Below the pieces are notes generated by a model. That model was not told where the DNA came from. It saw only the letters and a program-made list of their open reading frames with translations, and made no database searches. Shown here in pieces: positions 26,580 through 34,041 of a stretch of 64,000 nucleotides of DNA. Source of the stretch: an uncultured Flavobacteriaceae bacterium. GTDB taxonomy: Bacteria > Bacteroidota > Bacteroidia > Flavobacteriales > Flavobacteriaceae. A program made the position numbers and the translations under genes. The stretch's first letter is position 1. Each line of letters opens with the position of its first letter. The stretch covers positions 310,001-374,000 of the forward strand of contig CAJIYJ010000005.1 of assembly GCA_905181625.1 (NCBI GenBank), given 5' to 3'.

Positions 26580-27803
26580 TTATCCTGCTTGAGGGATTCT
26601 TTTTTCTTCTAACTTTTTTCCAAACGCAAATAAAATTCCAAAAAGTACGATTAGGGCTAATGGAAAATAGACCATGTTGCCTAATGCCGCTTTTCCTGCA
26701 ACTAGTTCGGCAGCCTCTTGGGCAACCCCAGATGCTAAAGCTATTTCTTTTTCTGCATCAAGCCATGAGCCTATTACAGGCTGCCAGATTGCTGTTGAAA
26801 GCATTCCGGCTCCTCCAACAAGAGACATTCCTAAAGCACCGGTTTTTGGAAGATATTCAGAAACAAAACCAATCATTGTAGGCCAGAAATAACACACTCC
26901 AAAAGCAAATAAGATAGCTGCAAAATAAATCATATTACCTTCAGCAATACTCATTGAATAGACCGCTGCGGAAGTTAAAATAGCAGACATTAATAAAACA
27001 CCTATTGGGTTTAATTTATGAATAATAGGTCCAGCAAAATACCTTCCTAAAGCCATAATTCCAGTAACCATAGCAAGAATTAACATTGGATTAGCTCCTG
27101 AGTTACCTAATATTCTTTCAATCCATTGTTGTGGACCAAACTCAGAAATAGCTGTTAAAGTCATACAGGCTATTATAAATAAAAACAAAGGACTAAATAA
27201 AGACTTAATGTTTACTGAAGTATCAGTCTCTATATGTTGGCTTTCAGGAAATTCTTCTTTAAAAAACAGGTATCCGTATATTAAAGTTGGAATAATCATA
27301 ACGGCTATTTGTATTTGCCAACCCATTCCAAAATCAGACATGAATTTTGACGTTAACGCACCTATAACAATTCCACCAGGAAACCATACGTGAAATTTAT
27401 TTAACATAGCCGTTCTGTTTTTTGTATACATATCAGCAATTAAAGGATTACATGCAGCTTCTACTGATCCGTTAGCAAATCCTATAAAGAATGAAGAGAT
27501 TAATAAGGCTTCAAATCCACCGGCATAAATGGTCAATACAAGGCCAATCAAATGTGAGAAAAAAGCAATAATCATTAATTTTCTAGCCCCTAAGACATTA
27601 TATAAAAGCCCCCCTATAACTGTAGCTACTGGAAACCCTAAAAAAGCTAGGCTATTAATATAGCCCAGTTGAGTGTCGGACAATTCGAATTGAACTCCTA
27701 AGTCTGTCAATATTCCTGCTCTAATAGCAAAAGTCATCGCAGTAACGATTAGCGAAATACAGGCTGCTGTAAATAGTTTGTTTTTTGAAATAGAGTTATC
27801 CAT
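26580..27803 (-). CDS. MFS transporter, probably sugar or sugar-derived substrate
   Basis: 407 residues with twelve predicted membrane segments, the MFS loop GARKLMIIAFFS after segment 2, and a mid-protein ANGSVEAACNPLIADMYTKN segment typical of the sugar/nucleoside-type MFS of Bacteroidota. It is first in the three-gene operon ending at 24366, so it most likely brings in the compound handled by the oxidoreductase and isomerase. The 115 bases between it and the CDGSH gene hold no recognisable promoter. Confidence 0.85.
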   Translation of the reverse strand: MDNSISKNKLFTAACISLIVTAMTFAIRAGILTDLGVQFELSDTQLGYINSLAFLGFPVATVIGGLLYNVLGARKLMIIAFFSHLIGLVLTIYAGGFEALLISSFFIGFANGSVEAACNPLIADMYTKNRTAMLNKFHVWFPGGIVIGALTSKFMSDFGMGWQIQIAVMIIPTLIYGYLFFKEEFPESQHIETDTSVNIKSLFSPLFLFIIACMTLTAISEFGPQQWIERILGNSGANPMLILAMVTGIMALGRYFAGPIIHKLNPIGVLLMSAILTSAAVYSMSIAEGNMIYFAAILFAFGVCYFWPTMIGFVSEYLPKTGALGMSLVGGAGMLSTAIWQPVIGSWLDAEKEIALASGVAQEAAELVAGKAALGNMVYFPLALIVLFGILFAFGKKLEEKRIPQAG

Positions 27804-27918
27804 AATTTAATTTTTGTTTAGATTATTCAATATACTAATTTCTTTTAAAAAAGAAGAAAAGTATAGTCATTGTAGACCAACATTAGATTGAAGCAGATTT
27901 AGACTTAATTAGTTGGGA

Positions 27919-28095
27919 TTAAGATTTATGTGCTCCATCACAAAAGGGAAGATTTTTAGACTTTGTACAGCCACATAAACTAAATCTTGGTCCGTGTTTA
28001 ATTTTGTTACCTTCTTCATCATTCAATTCAACTTTTCCTTGTACCACTATTGGCCCGTTTGGTTTTCTGTAAATTTTAGGAATTTGATCTTTCAT
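27919..28095 (-). CDS. CDGSH iron-sulfur domain protein
   Basis: A 58-residue protein starting at ATG 28095. It carries the CDGSH signature in the form CGCTKSKNLPFCDGAHK: three Cys (41, 43, 52) and His56, which hold a [2Fe-2S] cluster in mitoNEET-type proteins. Its N-terminus (IYRKPNGPIVVQGKVELN) forms the beta-cap. It is likely a redox or Fe-S transfer protein in the cytoplasm; the partner is unknown. It starts two bases after the end of the DUF1295 gene, so the two are probably co-transcribed. Confidence 0.85.
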   Translation of the reverse strand: MKDQIPKIYRKPNGPIVVQGKVELNDEEGNKIKHGPRFSLCGCTKSKNLPFCDGAHKS

Positions 28096-28096
28096 T

Positions 28097-28945
28097 TTAT
28101 TTAATAAGTAGTGAGGGCGTATTTTTTAAATACTTTTTATACTCTTCTAAATGCCCCCATTTTTCTTTTCCACTTTCCTCTAAAAGCCTTACTCCACTTA
28201 TGTAAACTAGTAAAACATAGGTAAAAACAGGAGAAATTAGTGTTACATATTGCCATTCGTTTAATGCCGAAATAGACATTATAGATATACCAAGCCAAAG
28301 AATTATTTCACCCAAATAGTTGGGGTGTCTAGAAAAAGACCATAGTCCAGTATTAATAAACAGGTTTTTGTTTTTGGTATTTGATCTAAATTTAGATTTT
28401 TGAGTGTCTGCAATAATTTCTAAAATAAAACCACTTAAAAAAATGAATAATCCAAAATAGAATAAAAGATTTGTTTGAATTCCGTTTGGATTTGCTAAGG
28501 CTGTAAGAGCACATGCTGAGCATAGAGACACCCACATTCCTTGAAGAGACCAAGTCATAAAAAACCGAGTAGGGGAGGTCTTAATTTCTTTAAACCTTTT
28601 GTCTTCGCCAGCTTTTTTTATTCTTAAAAACAAAAAACTACCCAATCTTAAAGCCCAAAAAATAATAACCATACTTAGAATCAAACTACCGATATCATAG
28701 CTTAATAAATCATCATTAGATTTATAAAAAACAAATGACACAGCAAAAATATAAGTGACACTTCCCGCTAAATCAAAAAACTTTTCGGTTCGAAATAAGT
28801 ATGCGGGGATAAATAAAACCCATTGAATTGCAAATACAATTAAAACGGTATCCTGTACTAAACTCAGCCCAGTTGAGTAGGCTAGTAAATAGGATAATGA
28901 AAAGGCAATTAAAGAAATAACAATGTGGAGAAGATAATTTTTCAT
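28097..28945 (-). CDS. DUF1295 membrane protein (steroid 5-alpha-reductase/ICMT-like)
   Basis: 282 residues with about seven membrane segments. The C-terminal GLWSFSRHPNYLGEIILWLG is the signature of the DUF1295 and isoprenylcysteine methyltransferase/5-alpha reductase group, which binds a cofactor near the His-Pro. Members reduce or methylate lipid-like substrates; the bacterial DUF1295 substrates are unknown. It precedes the CDGSH gene by two bases and is divergent from the hydrolase gene at 28997. Confidence 0.85.
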   Translation of the reverse strand: MKNYLLHIVISLIAFSLSYLLAYSTGLSLVQDTVLIVFAIQWVLFIPAYLFRTEKFFDLAGSVTYIFAVSFVFYKSNDDLLSYDIGSLILSMVIIFWALRLGSFLFLRIKKAGEDKRFKEIKTSPTRFFMTWSLQGMWVSLCSACALTALANPNGIQTNLLFYFGLFIFLSGFILEIIADTQKSKFRSNTKNKNLFINTGLWSFSRHPNYLGEIILWLGISIMSISALNEWQYVTLISPVFTYVLLVYISGVRLLEESGKEKWGHLEEYKKYLKNTPSLLIK

Positions 28946-28996
28946 AGTTATAATAAAGATAAAAAAACTTTCGACCTTAGTTATTATATTTATTAT

Positions 28997-29926
28997 ATGA
29001 AAAATAGAAAACTAATATTTAAACTCTTTTTTATCATTTTTGGAATAGTATTAGTTTTTTGGAGTTTGATTTCTCCAGATATTCCTTTGTCAGAACTCAC
29101 AAAAAAATACACTAACGTAAATTCTAAATTTGTGAATATTCAAGGAATGAATATTCATTATAGAGACGAAGGAGAAGGACCTGTATATGTACTTTTACAC
29201 GGAACGGCTGCTTCTTTACATACTTGGGACAAATGGACTAATGAACTTTCTAAAAATTTTCGTGTGATTCGATTAGATCTCCCAGCATATGGTCTAACTG
29301 GACCTCATCCTCTAAAGAAATATCAATTAGATGATTATCGAATTTTTTTAGAAGAATTTTTTAATAAACTAGAACTTAATGAATTTATGATAGCAGGGAA
29401 TTCATTAGGGGGCGCAATAGCATGGTATTATAGTTCGTTTCATCAAGATCAGGTTTCTCAGCTTCACTTATTAAACCCCGCAGGGTTTTCGACTAAAGAC
29501 AAGCCACTTGTTATTAAACTAGCAAAAATCCCAGGATTAAATAAAATACTAAGATATGTGACTCCAAGAAGTTTTATTAAAATGAACTTAAAAGAAGTGT
29601 ACTATGATGAATCTAAGTTAACCAATGAGAAAATTGAAACATATAGAGATTTAATTTTACGAGAAAACAACAGACAGTCATTTATTGACAGGGCGTATAT
29701 TAAAGCAAAAGATCACACCAATAGGTTAAAGCTAATTTACACTCCAACTTTAATTTTGTGGGGAAAACAGGATGCTTGGATTCCTGCTTATAACGCAAAG
29801 TTATTTGATGAGTTATTGCCAAATAGCGAAATTGTAATAATGGACAAAACTGGACATATTCCAATGGAAGAGAGGCCAATTAAAAGTTTAGAAATAGTTA
29901 AAAAATTTATAAATAAGAACAAATGA
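28997..29926 (+). CDS. membrane-anchored alpha/beta hydrolase
   Basis: The ATG at 28997 gives 309 residues and starts directly with a signal-anchor (KLIFKLFFIIFGIVLVFW). An upstream in-frame start at 28925 would overlap the divergent gene and is unlikely. The alpha/beta-hydrolase motifs are complete: oxyanion LLHGTAASLHTW, nucleophile elbow IAGNSLGGAIAW (Ser), acid ILWGKQDAWIP (Asp) and the His in DKTGHIPMEERP. It resembles esterases and haloalkane-dehalogenase-like hydrolases facing the periplasm. Substrate is unknown. A TATATTTA sequence ends four bases before the ATG. Confidence 0.88.
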   Translation: MKNRKLIFKLFFIIFGIVLVFWSLISPDIPLSELTKKYTNVNSKFVNIQGMNIHYRDEGEGPVYVLLHGTAASLHTWDKWTNELSKNFRVIRLDLPAYGLTGPHPLKKYQLDDYRIFLEEFFNKLELNEFMIAGNSLGGAIAWYYSSFHQDQVSQLHLLNPAGFSTKDKPLVIKLAKIPGLNKILRYVTPRSFIKMNLKEVYYDESKLTNEKIETYRDLILRENNRQSFIDRAYIKAKDHTNRLKLIYTPTLILWGKQDAWIPAYNAKLFDELLPNSEIVIMDKTGHIPMEERPIKSLEIVKKFINKNK

Positions 29927-29950
29927 AATATGTTCGTTAAAAATCAAATT

Positions 29951-30670
29951 TTAGCTCACCAACAAGAGAATTGCCATTACAATCATAACGGCATTTTCAA
30001 TAAAAGTTGCTTCCGTCATTGGTAGCTTTAAAGCAGTGCCTAAGCAAGCACAACGAATAGATTTTTTGTCTAATAATGATTTTGTAACCCCTATAGTTGT
30101 AACCCCTAAAACAATTAAAGTAATAACTAAAGCTGTTTTAACGCCAAAATGCATCAAAAACATTAGGCCTAAAACAACTTCTATAAAAGGGTATATCCAT
30201 CCATAAATTGGAACTCGACTAGCCAAAGGATCATACATTTTAAATGACTCTGAGAATCCTTTTAGGTCTAATAACTTAAAAAAACTAAATACAATATAGA
30301 ATAAACCCATAAAGTCTAACATGATTTCATTCCTATCCCAATTTTGATAATTCAACAAGACACTTGCTGTAGTTATATAAAATAAAATAAGTATCAGCGG
30401 TTTGAGTTGCTGTAGCTTACTTTTTTCATTTTCAGAATTTGAAAGAGCCTTAGAAACAAAATTATTTTCTATTAACGAAACCTTGTATTTTGAAGGCAAT
30501 GCTTTTTGAAGTTCACTAGCTTCAATAGGATTCCCCATAGTGATGACAACTTCTTTGTTTTCAAGAGTTATTTCTACTTCGGAAATTTCTTTTAAATCTA
30601 AAAGGTGTTTTTTAACAGAAGCCTTACAACCACCACAAGTCATCCCGTCAATTATATATGTTTGCTTCAT
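29951..30670 (-). CDS. HMA-domain protein fused to MauE/DoxX-like membrane domain
   Basis: 239 residues. The first ~65 form a heavy-metal-associated domain with GMTCGGCKAS (Cys12, Cys15), the CXXC that binds Cu+ in chaperones and P-type ATPases. After a linker come four membrane segments of the MauE/DoxX type, with a CACLG motif on a loop (residues ~207-211) that gives a second Cys pair. The fusion is common in Bacteroidota and suggests copper handling or thiol redox at the membrane. It converges with the hydrolase gene. Function is inferred from domains only. Confidence 0.85.
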   Translation of the reverse strand: MKQTYIIDGMTCGGCKASVKKHLLDLKEISEVEITLENKEVVITMGNPIEASELQKALPSKYKVSLIENNFVSKALSNSENEKSKLQQLKPLILILFYITTASVLLNYQNWDRNEIMLDFMGLFYIVFSFFKLLDLKGFSESFKMYDPLASRVPIYGWIYPFIEVVLGLMFLMHFGVKTALVITLIVLGVTTIGVTKSLLDKKSIRCACLGTALKLPMTEATFIENAVMIVMAILLLVS

Positions 30671-30774
30671 AATGAATTAGAATATAAACTAAACAGTAAG
30701 AAAAACCAAAAAATCAAAGTCAATTATTAATTTAGGATTACTAAATTGCAACTGATTTAAATTACATTATAATA

Positions 30775-31584
30775 ATGAATAACCTTCTTTACTCTTTTAT
30801 ATTTTTATTTGCATTAAACATTAACTCTCAGTCTTCAACAGTCAAAGTATTAGACTCTCTGACCTTGTCTTCAATACCATTTGCTACGGTGTATTTTTCG
30901 AATAATAAAGGAATAATTACTGACATAGATGGCCGTTTTGAATTAATAAACGAGCAATATGGCACTAACGATTCATTATTTATTTCATCTATGGGGTATA
31001 AAAAAACTTCTTTGAAAATAAGCAGTTTTAAAGATAGTATCGTTTATATGATTCCTGAAATGATAACATTAGAGAACGTAGTTGTTACAAATAGAAATCT
31101 AAGTTCAAATGAAATAATAGAAAAAGTAAAAGCAGGGATAGAACAAAACTATCAAAAAGAAATAAGCGAAAAAAAAATATTCTATAGATATGAGTCTAAT
31201 AGGAAAATAGATAAGATAGAGCTTAACAAATTTAAATCATCTATTGATCAGGTTAATTCTTCTATTCTAGACAGCTTGTTAATTAGAGTTCCCAAAGAAA
31301 ATAAAAGCGCAACAGAAACTTTATGTTATTACTACGGCAACTTAGAGGAGGGAAAGCAGAAAATAAATTTAATTAAATCTAGATTAACTTATAAAAAAGA
31401 TGATGATATTTTAAATTCAATAAACTCTAGACTAAAAGAAGCTTTACAGGAAAATCTAAAATCAAACTCATATTTTAAAATCAAGTCTGGTTTACTGCCT
31501 TTTTCTGCTGATTTATCAATCGACGGACTTTGGGAAATAGATAGTACTAACCAAGAAGCATTAAAAAAAGCTCAAGATTTATGA
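30775..31584 (+). CDS. carboxypeptidase-like regulatory-domain protein, N-terminal part (frameshifted)
   Basis: Starts with a signal peptide (MNNLLYSFIFLFALNINSQ). Residues ~22-95 are a carboxypeptidase-D regulatory-like beta-sandwich: VKVLDSLTLSSIPFATVYFS, GIITDIDGRFELI, SMGYKKTSLKI, ENVVVTNR. The rest is polar and helix-rich with no family I recognise. The frame breaks in a run of seven A at 31563-31569; removing one A joins it to the downstream frame (LKKLKIYELKRKQ). The full gene ends at 32221 and would encode about 481 residues. Outer-membrane or periplasmic location is likely. Confidence 0.8.
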   Translation: MNNLLYSFIFLFALNINSQSSTVKVLDSLTLSSIPFATVYFSNNKGIITDIDGRFELINEQYGTNDSLFISSMGYKKTSLKISSFKDSIVYMIPEMITLENVVVTNRNLSSNEIIEKVKAGIEQNYQKEISEKKIFYRYESNRKIDKIELNKFKSSIDQVNSSILDSLLIRVPKENKSATETLCYYYGNLEEGKQKINLIKSRLTYKKDDDILNSINSRLKEALQENLKSNSYFKIKSGLLPFSADLSIDGLWEIDSTNQEALKKAQDL

Positions 31585-32221
31585 GCTTAAAAGAAAACAA
31601 AACTTTGCTGCTTATCAAAAATCAAGAATAACCAATATTTATTCTAATCTTTTTTATAATGAAGAAACAAAATTAGATTTTATTTTAAAATCTAATAGAT
31701 ATAGATTTGGTGATCCAGAATTAACTTACTTAGGCAATCAGTTAGTTTATGTAATTTCCTGTTTTCCTAAAGGATCTAAAGATTATAAGGGTGTTTTATA
31801 TGTAAATTCAGATGATTTTGCAGTTGTAAGAATTGATTTTGAAAATGTGAAATCCTTATTTAAATTTAAATTACTAGGAGTTTCTACAAACGTTTATTTG
31901 GAGGAGGGTCGAATGGTGTTTTCAAAACTAAATAATAAAAAATATTCTTTGAGCTATTTTCAGGTTAGTAATGGAAGAAAATCTGGTATTGACAGACCAA
32001 TTAAGGTTGTTGAAAAAAATAAATATGTAAAGGGGAGAAGAAAGCAAAATCAAATTTCATTTAAGTTAGATTTAATTATTAATTCATTAAACAAACAAGA
32101 ACTGCAAATATTTCAGTCAAAAACTATGGACATCAAAGGGTTTGAAAACATAAAAGAAAACAACAAAGTATTGCCGGAATATTTGGATGAGTTTACCACC
32201 AACTTTTGGGAAGAGTTTTAA
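31571..32221 (+). CDS. carboxypeptidase-like regulatory-domain protein, C-terminal part (frameshifted)
   Basis: Continuation of the gene at 30775: the open frame from 31571 reads KIYELKRKQNFAAYQKSRIT and runs through NRYRFGDPELTYLGNQLVYV, PKGSKDYKGVLYVNSDDFAV to the stop at 32221. The GTG at 31847 is only an internal codon. The strand-rich pattern (YVISCFPKGS, FAVVRIDFEN) resembles the lipoprotein-carrier-like or DUF5686-type region found after the regulatory domain in Bacteroidota proteins, but similarity is only general. Confidence 0.75.
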   Translation, partial: LKIYELKRKQNFAAYQKSRITNIYSNLFYNEETKLDFILKSNRYRFGDPELTYLGNQLVYVISCFPKGSKDYKGVLYVNSDDFAVVRIDFENVKSLFKFKLLGVSTNVYLEEGRMVFSKLNNKKYSLSYFQVSNGRKSGIDRPIKVVEKNKYVKGRRKQNQISFKLDLIINSLNKQELQIFQSKTMDIKGFENIKENNKVLPEYLDEFTTNFWEEF

Positions 32222-32239
32222 TTAAAAGCGCTTTAACAG

Positions 32240-32908
32240 ATGATTTTATCAAATAAAATATTTAGTTTTTTTAAGAAACTTAAATTCAATAATCAAAGAG
32301 ATTGGTTTATAGATAATAAACCAGCTTTTAAATTATATGAAGCACAAGTTAAAGTGTTCGGAGAAGAATTAAAAAATAGATTAAATAAGTTTGACAACAT
32401 AGATCGTTTTAAAGTATTTCGTATTTATAGAGACGTTAGATTTTCAAAAGATAAAACGCCTTTTAAAACCCATTTTGGATTAACATGGCATCGTTCCAAA
32501 CCACAATATCGTGGGGGATATTACCTTCACATATCTCCTGGAAATAATTTTTTGGCTTGTGGTTTTTGGGATCCTAATCCAGACGATCTTAAAAGAATAC
32601 GTCAAGAGTTCATGTATGAGGCTCAAGAGTTTAAAACGATAATAAATGCCCCAGAATTTAACTCTGTATGGGGGAGTTTAAAAGGAAACGAACTAAAAAC
32701 AGCTCCAAGAGGAATAGATAAAAACCATTTGGAAATTGATTTAATTCGCAAAAAACAATATATATTTTCAATTTCATATTCCAATAAAGAAGTATGCGGA
32801 GAAGATTTTATTGACAAAGTGGAAGATGCACTTAAACAAGTTCGCCCATTTGTAGATTATATGTCCGAAGTATTAACAACTGACGAAAACGGACAATCTT
32901 TGTTGTAG
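32240..32908 (+). CDS. DUF2461/TIGR02453 family protein
   Basis: 222 residues with the family signatures FNNQRDWFIDNKPAFKLYE, RIYRDVRFSKDKTPFKTHFG and GGYYLHISPGNNFLACGFW, plus a conserved late Glu/Asp region. The family is widespread and full-length here, but its biochemical function is unknown. It starts 18 bases after the preceding gene. Confidence 0.92.
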   Translation: MILSNKIFSFFKKLKFNNQRDWFIDNKPAFKLYEAQVKVFGEELKNRLNKFDNIDRFKVFRIYRDVRFSKDKTPFKTHFGLTWHRSKPQYRGGYYLHISPGNNFLACGFWDPNPDDLKRIRQEFMYEAQEFKTIINAPEFNSVWGSLKGNELKTAPRGIDKNHLEIDLIRKKQYIFSISYSNKEVCGEDFIDKVEDALKQVRPFVDYMSEVLTTDENGQSLL

Positions 32909-32976
32909 TTAACTATTCCACAGTGGTGGTTTATTCTTATTATACAGTTAACCTTAACCCTTAAACTTTTCTTACA

Positions 32977-33171
32977 TCAACTTTCAAGAAAAAATAAATC
33001 ATCTACCCGACAATCTAATTCTTTTGAAAGTTTCAAACACAATAGTATGGAGGGATGAAATCTGTTATTTTCAATGGAGTTTATTGTTTGTCTAGAAACA
33101 CCAATTTTTTTTGAAATATCTTCTTGTGTATATCCAGACTTTGTTCGATATAACTTTAAATTATTTTTCAT
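32977..33171 (-). CDS. small XRE-family HTH regulator
   Basis: 64 residues consisting almost entirely of one Cro/CI-type helix-turn-helix: KLYRTKSGYTQEDISKKIGV, SRQTINSIENNRFHPS, LSKELDCRVDDLFFLES. This short YozG-like type usually controls its own promoter together with a membrane-protein gene. Its ATG overlaps the stop of the upstream membrane-protein gene by four bases, so both are made from one message. Confidence 0.92.
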   Translation of the reverse strand: MKNNLKLYRTKSGYTQEDISKKIGVSRQTINSIENNRFHPSILLCLKLSKELDCRVDDLFFLES

Positions 33172-33626
33172 GAGTTATAGTGTTTGAATAGTCTGAATTT
33201 AAATATTAAATTAAATAAGAGAATTATTAAAAATAAGTTGAACACCAATACATACATATAGTTAATATTAAAAACTAAAAATGTAGATATAATTATTAAC
33301 CCAAAACTTATAAACAGAGATAAGGACAAACTTTCTAATCTAATTCTTGAAATTAATTCATCTTCTGTTTTCTCTTTACTAAAAGAGTTTATTAATCCTG
33401 AAACAATAATTAATAGGGTAAAAATTTCATCACCTAACCCATTTTCTATCCAACCAAAACCTGTTTGTTCTGAACCAAACCATTCATATGAAAAAATTGA
33501 AAAAACGTTGACAACAAAAATGTCTTGTATTCTATCTGTCAAGAGTAAAAATAATCCAACTAGTATTGACAAATAAAAAACCACACCACTTGTTTTTTTA
33601 AACTTATTACTAAATAAATAACTCAT
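33168..33626 (-). CDS. four-helix membrane protein paired with XRE regulator
   Basis: The ATG at 33626 (MSYLFSNKFKK) is preferred because the -7 promoter box lies upstream of it at 33648-33655; an earlier start at 33650 would fall inside the promoter. About 152 residues with four hydrophobic segments (VFYLSILVGLFLLL, FTLLIIVSGLI, LSLFISFGLIIISTFLV, VLVFNLFLIILLFN). An EKTEDELISRIRLESL segment joins helices 2 and 3, a feature of integral proteins that accompany small XRE regulators. Function unknown. Confidence 0.7.
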   Translation of the reverse strand: MSYLFSNKFKKTSGVVFYLSILVGLFLLLTDRIQDIFVVNVFSIFSYEWFGSEQTGFGWIENGLGDEIFTLLIIVSGLINSFSKEKTEDELISRIRLESLSLSLFISFGLIIISTFLVFNINYMYVLVFNLFLIILLFNLIFKFRLFKHYNS

Positions 33627-33647
33627 ATTATAATTTTTATATTTCAA

Positions 33648-33655
33648 CAAATGTA
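33648..33655 (-). promoter_or_regulatory. promoter of the membrane/XRE pair
   Basis: On the minus strand TACATTTG (consensus TAnnTTTG) with a TTG 20 bases upstream at 33676-33678, close to the Bacteroidota -33/-7 spacing. It ends 21 bases before the ATG at 33626. Confidence 0.65.
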
Positions 33656-33709
33656 AAGTATTTTTTACATAATGACAAAAAAACTTTACATTTAATCAAA
33701 AACGGATTT

Positions 33710-34041
33710 TTAATTTAACTCCTCAATGATAGGTTGAGACACCTCTACGATATCTTTTCTATTCATTCTTTCTTCACGAATTAAACCTTTCTTATAAATG
33801 GAGTGAACATGGTTGTTTTTAAAGGGACTTCCTCGGGGTGTTTTTAACCCCTCCTCGTTGAAGATTTGAGATATCTTTCTGAACCCAATAGGGGTAAGAA
33901 AACACTCTTTATATTTACAAATTCTGTTGAATAAATACTGTTGATAATCACTATAATTTGATTCCCAAACTTTTGTTGTAGTTATTGTAACAGAGAACCT
34001 TATTACTAAATTCGAGAGGTAAGGATAACCGTTTTCTTTTA
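33710..34041 (-). pseudogene. remnant of a recombinase-like gene after glmS
   Basis: A start-less minus-strand frame of about 110 codons continues from the end of glmS in another register to TAA 33710-33712. It reads KENGYPYLSNLVIRFS, KVWESNYSDYQQYLFNRICK and LTPIGFRKISQIFNEEGLKT, then PRGSPFKNNHVHSIYKKGL. The last portion resembles the recombinase domain of large serine recombinases (readIA-NEEG-TPRG-W/F...V..I). No ATG, GTG or TTG lies in frame before the conserved part, and no catalytic domain is present, so this is a truncated C-terminal piece. An unusual start or an RNA-level fusion with glmS cannot be excluded. Confidence 0.55.

Noticed and set aside
32909-32976. Terminator between the DUF2461 gene and the XRE gene
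   Set aside because: There is only a short GTTAACT/AGTTAAC match over a wide loop and no strong T run, so the case was too weak to list.
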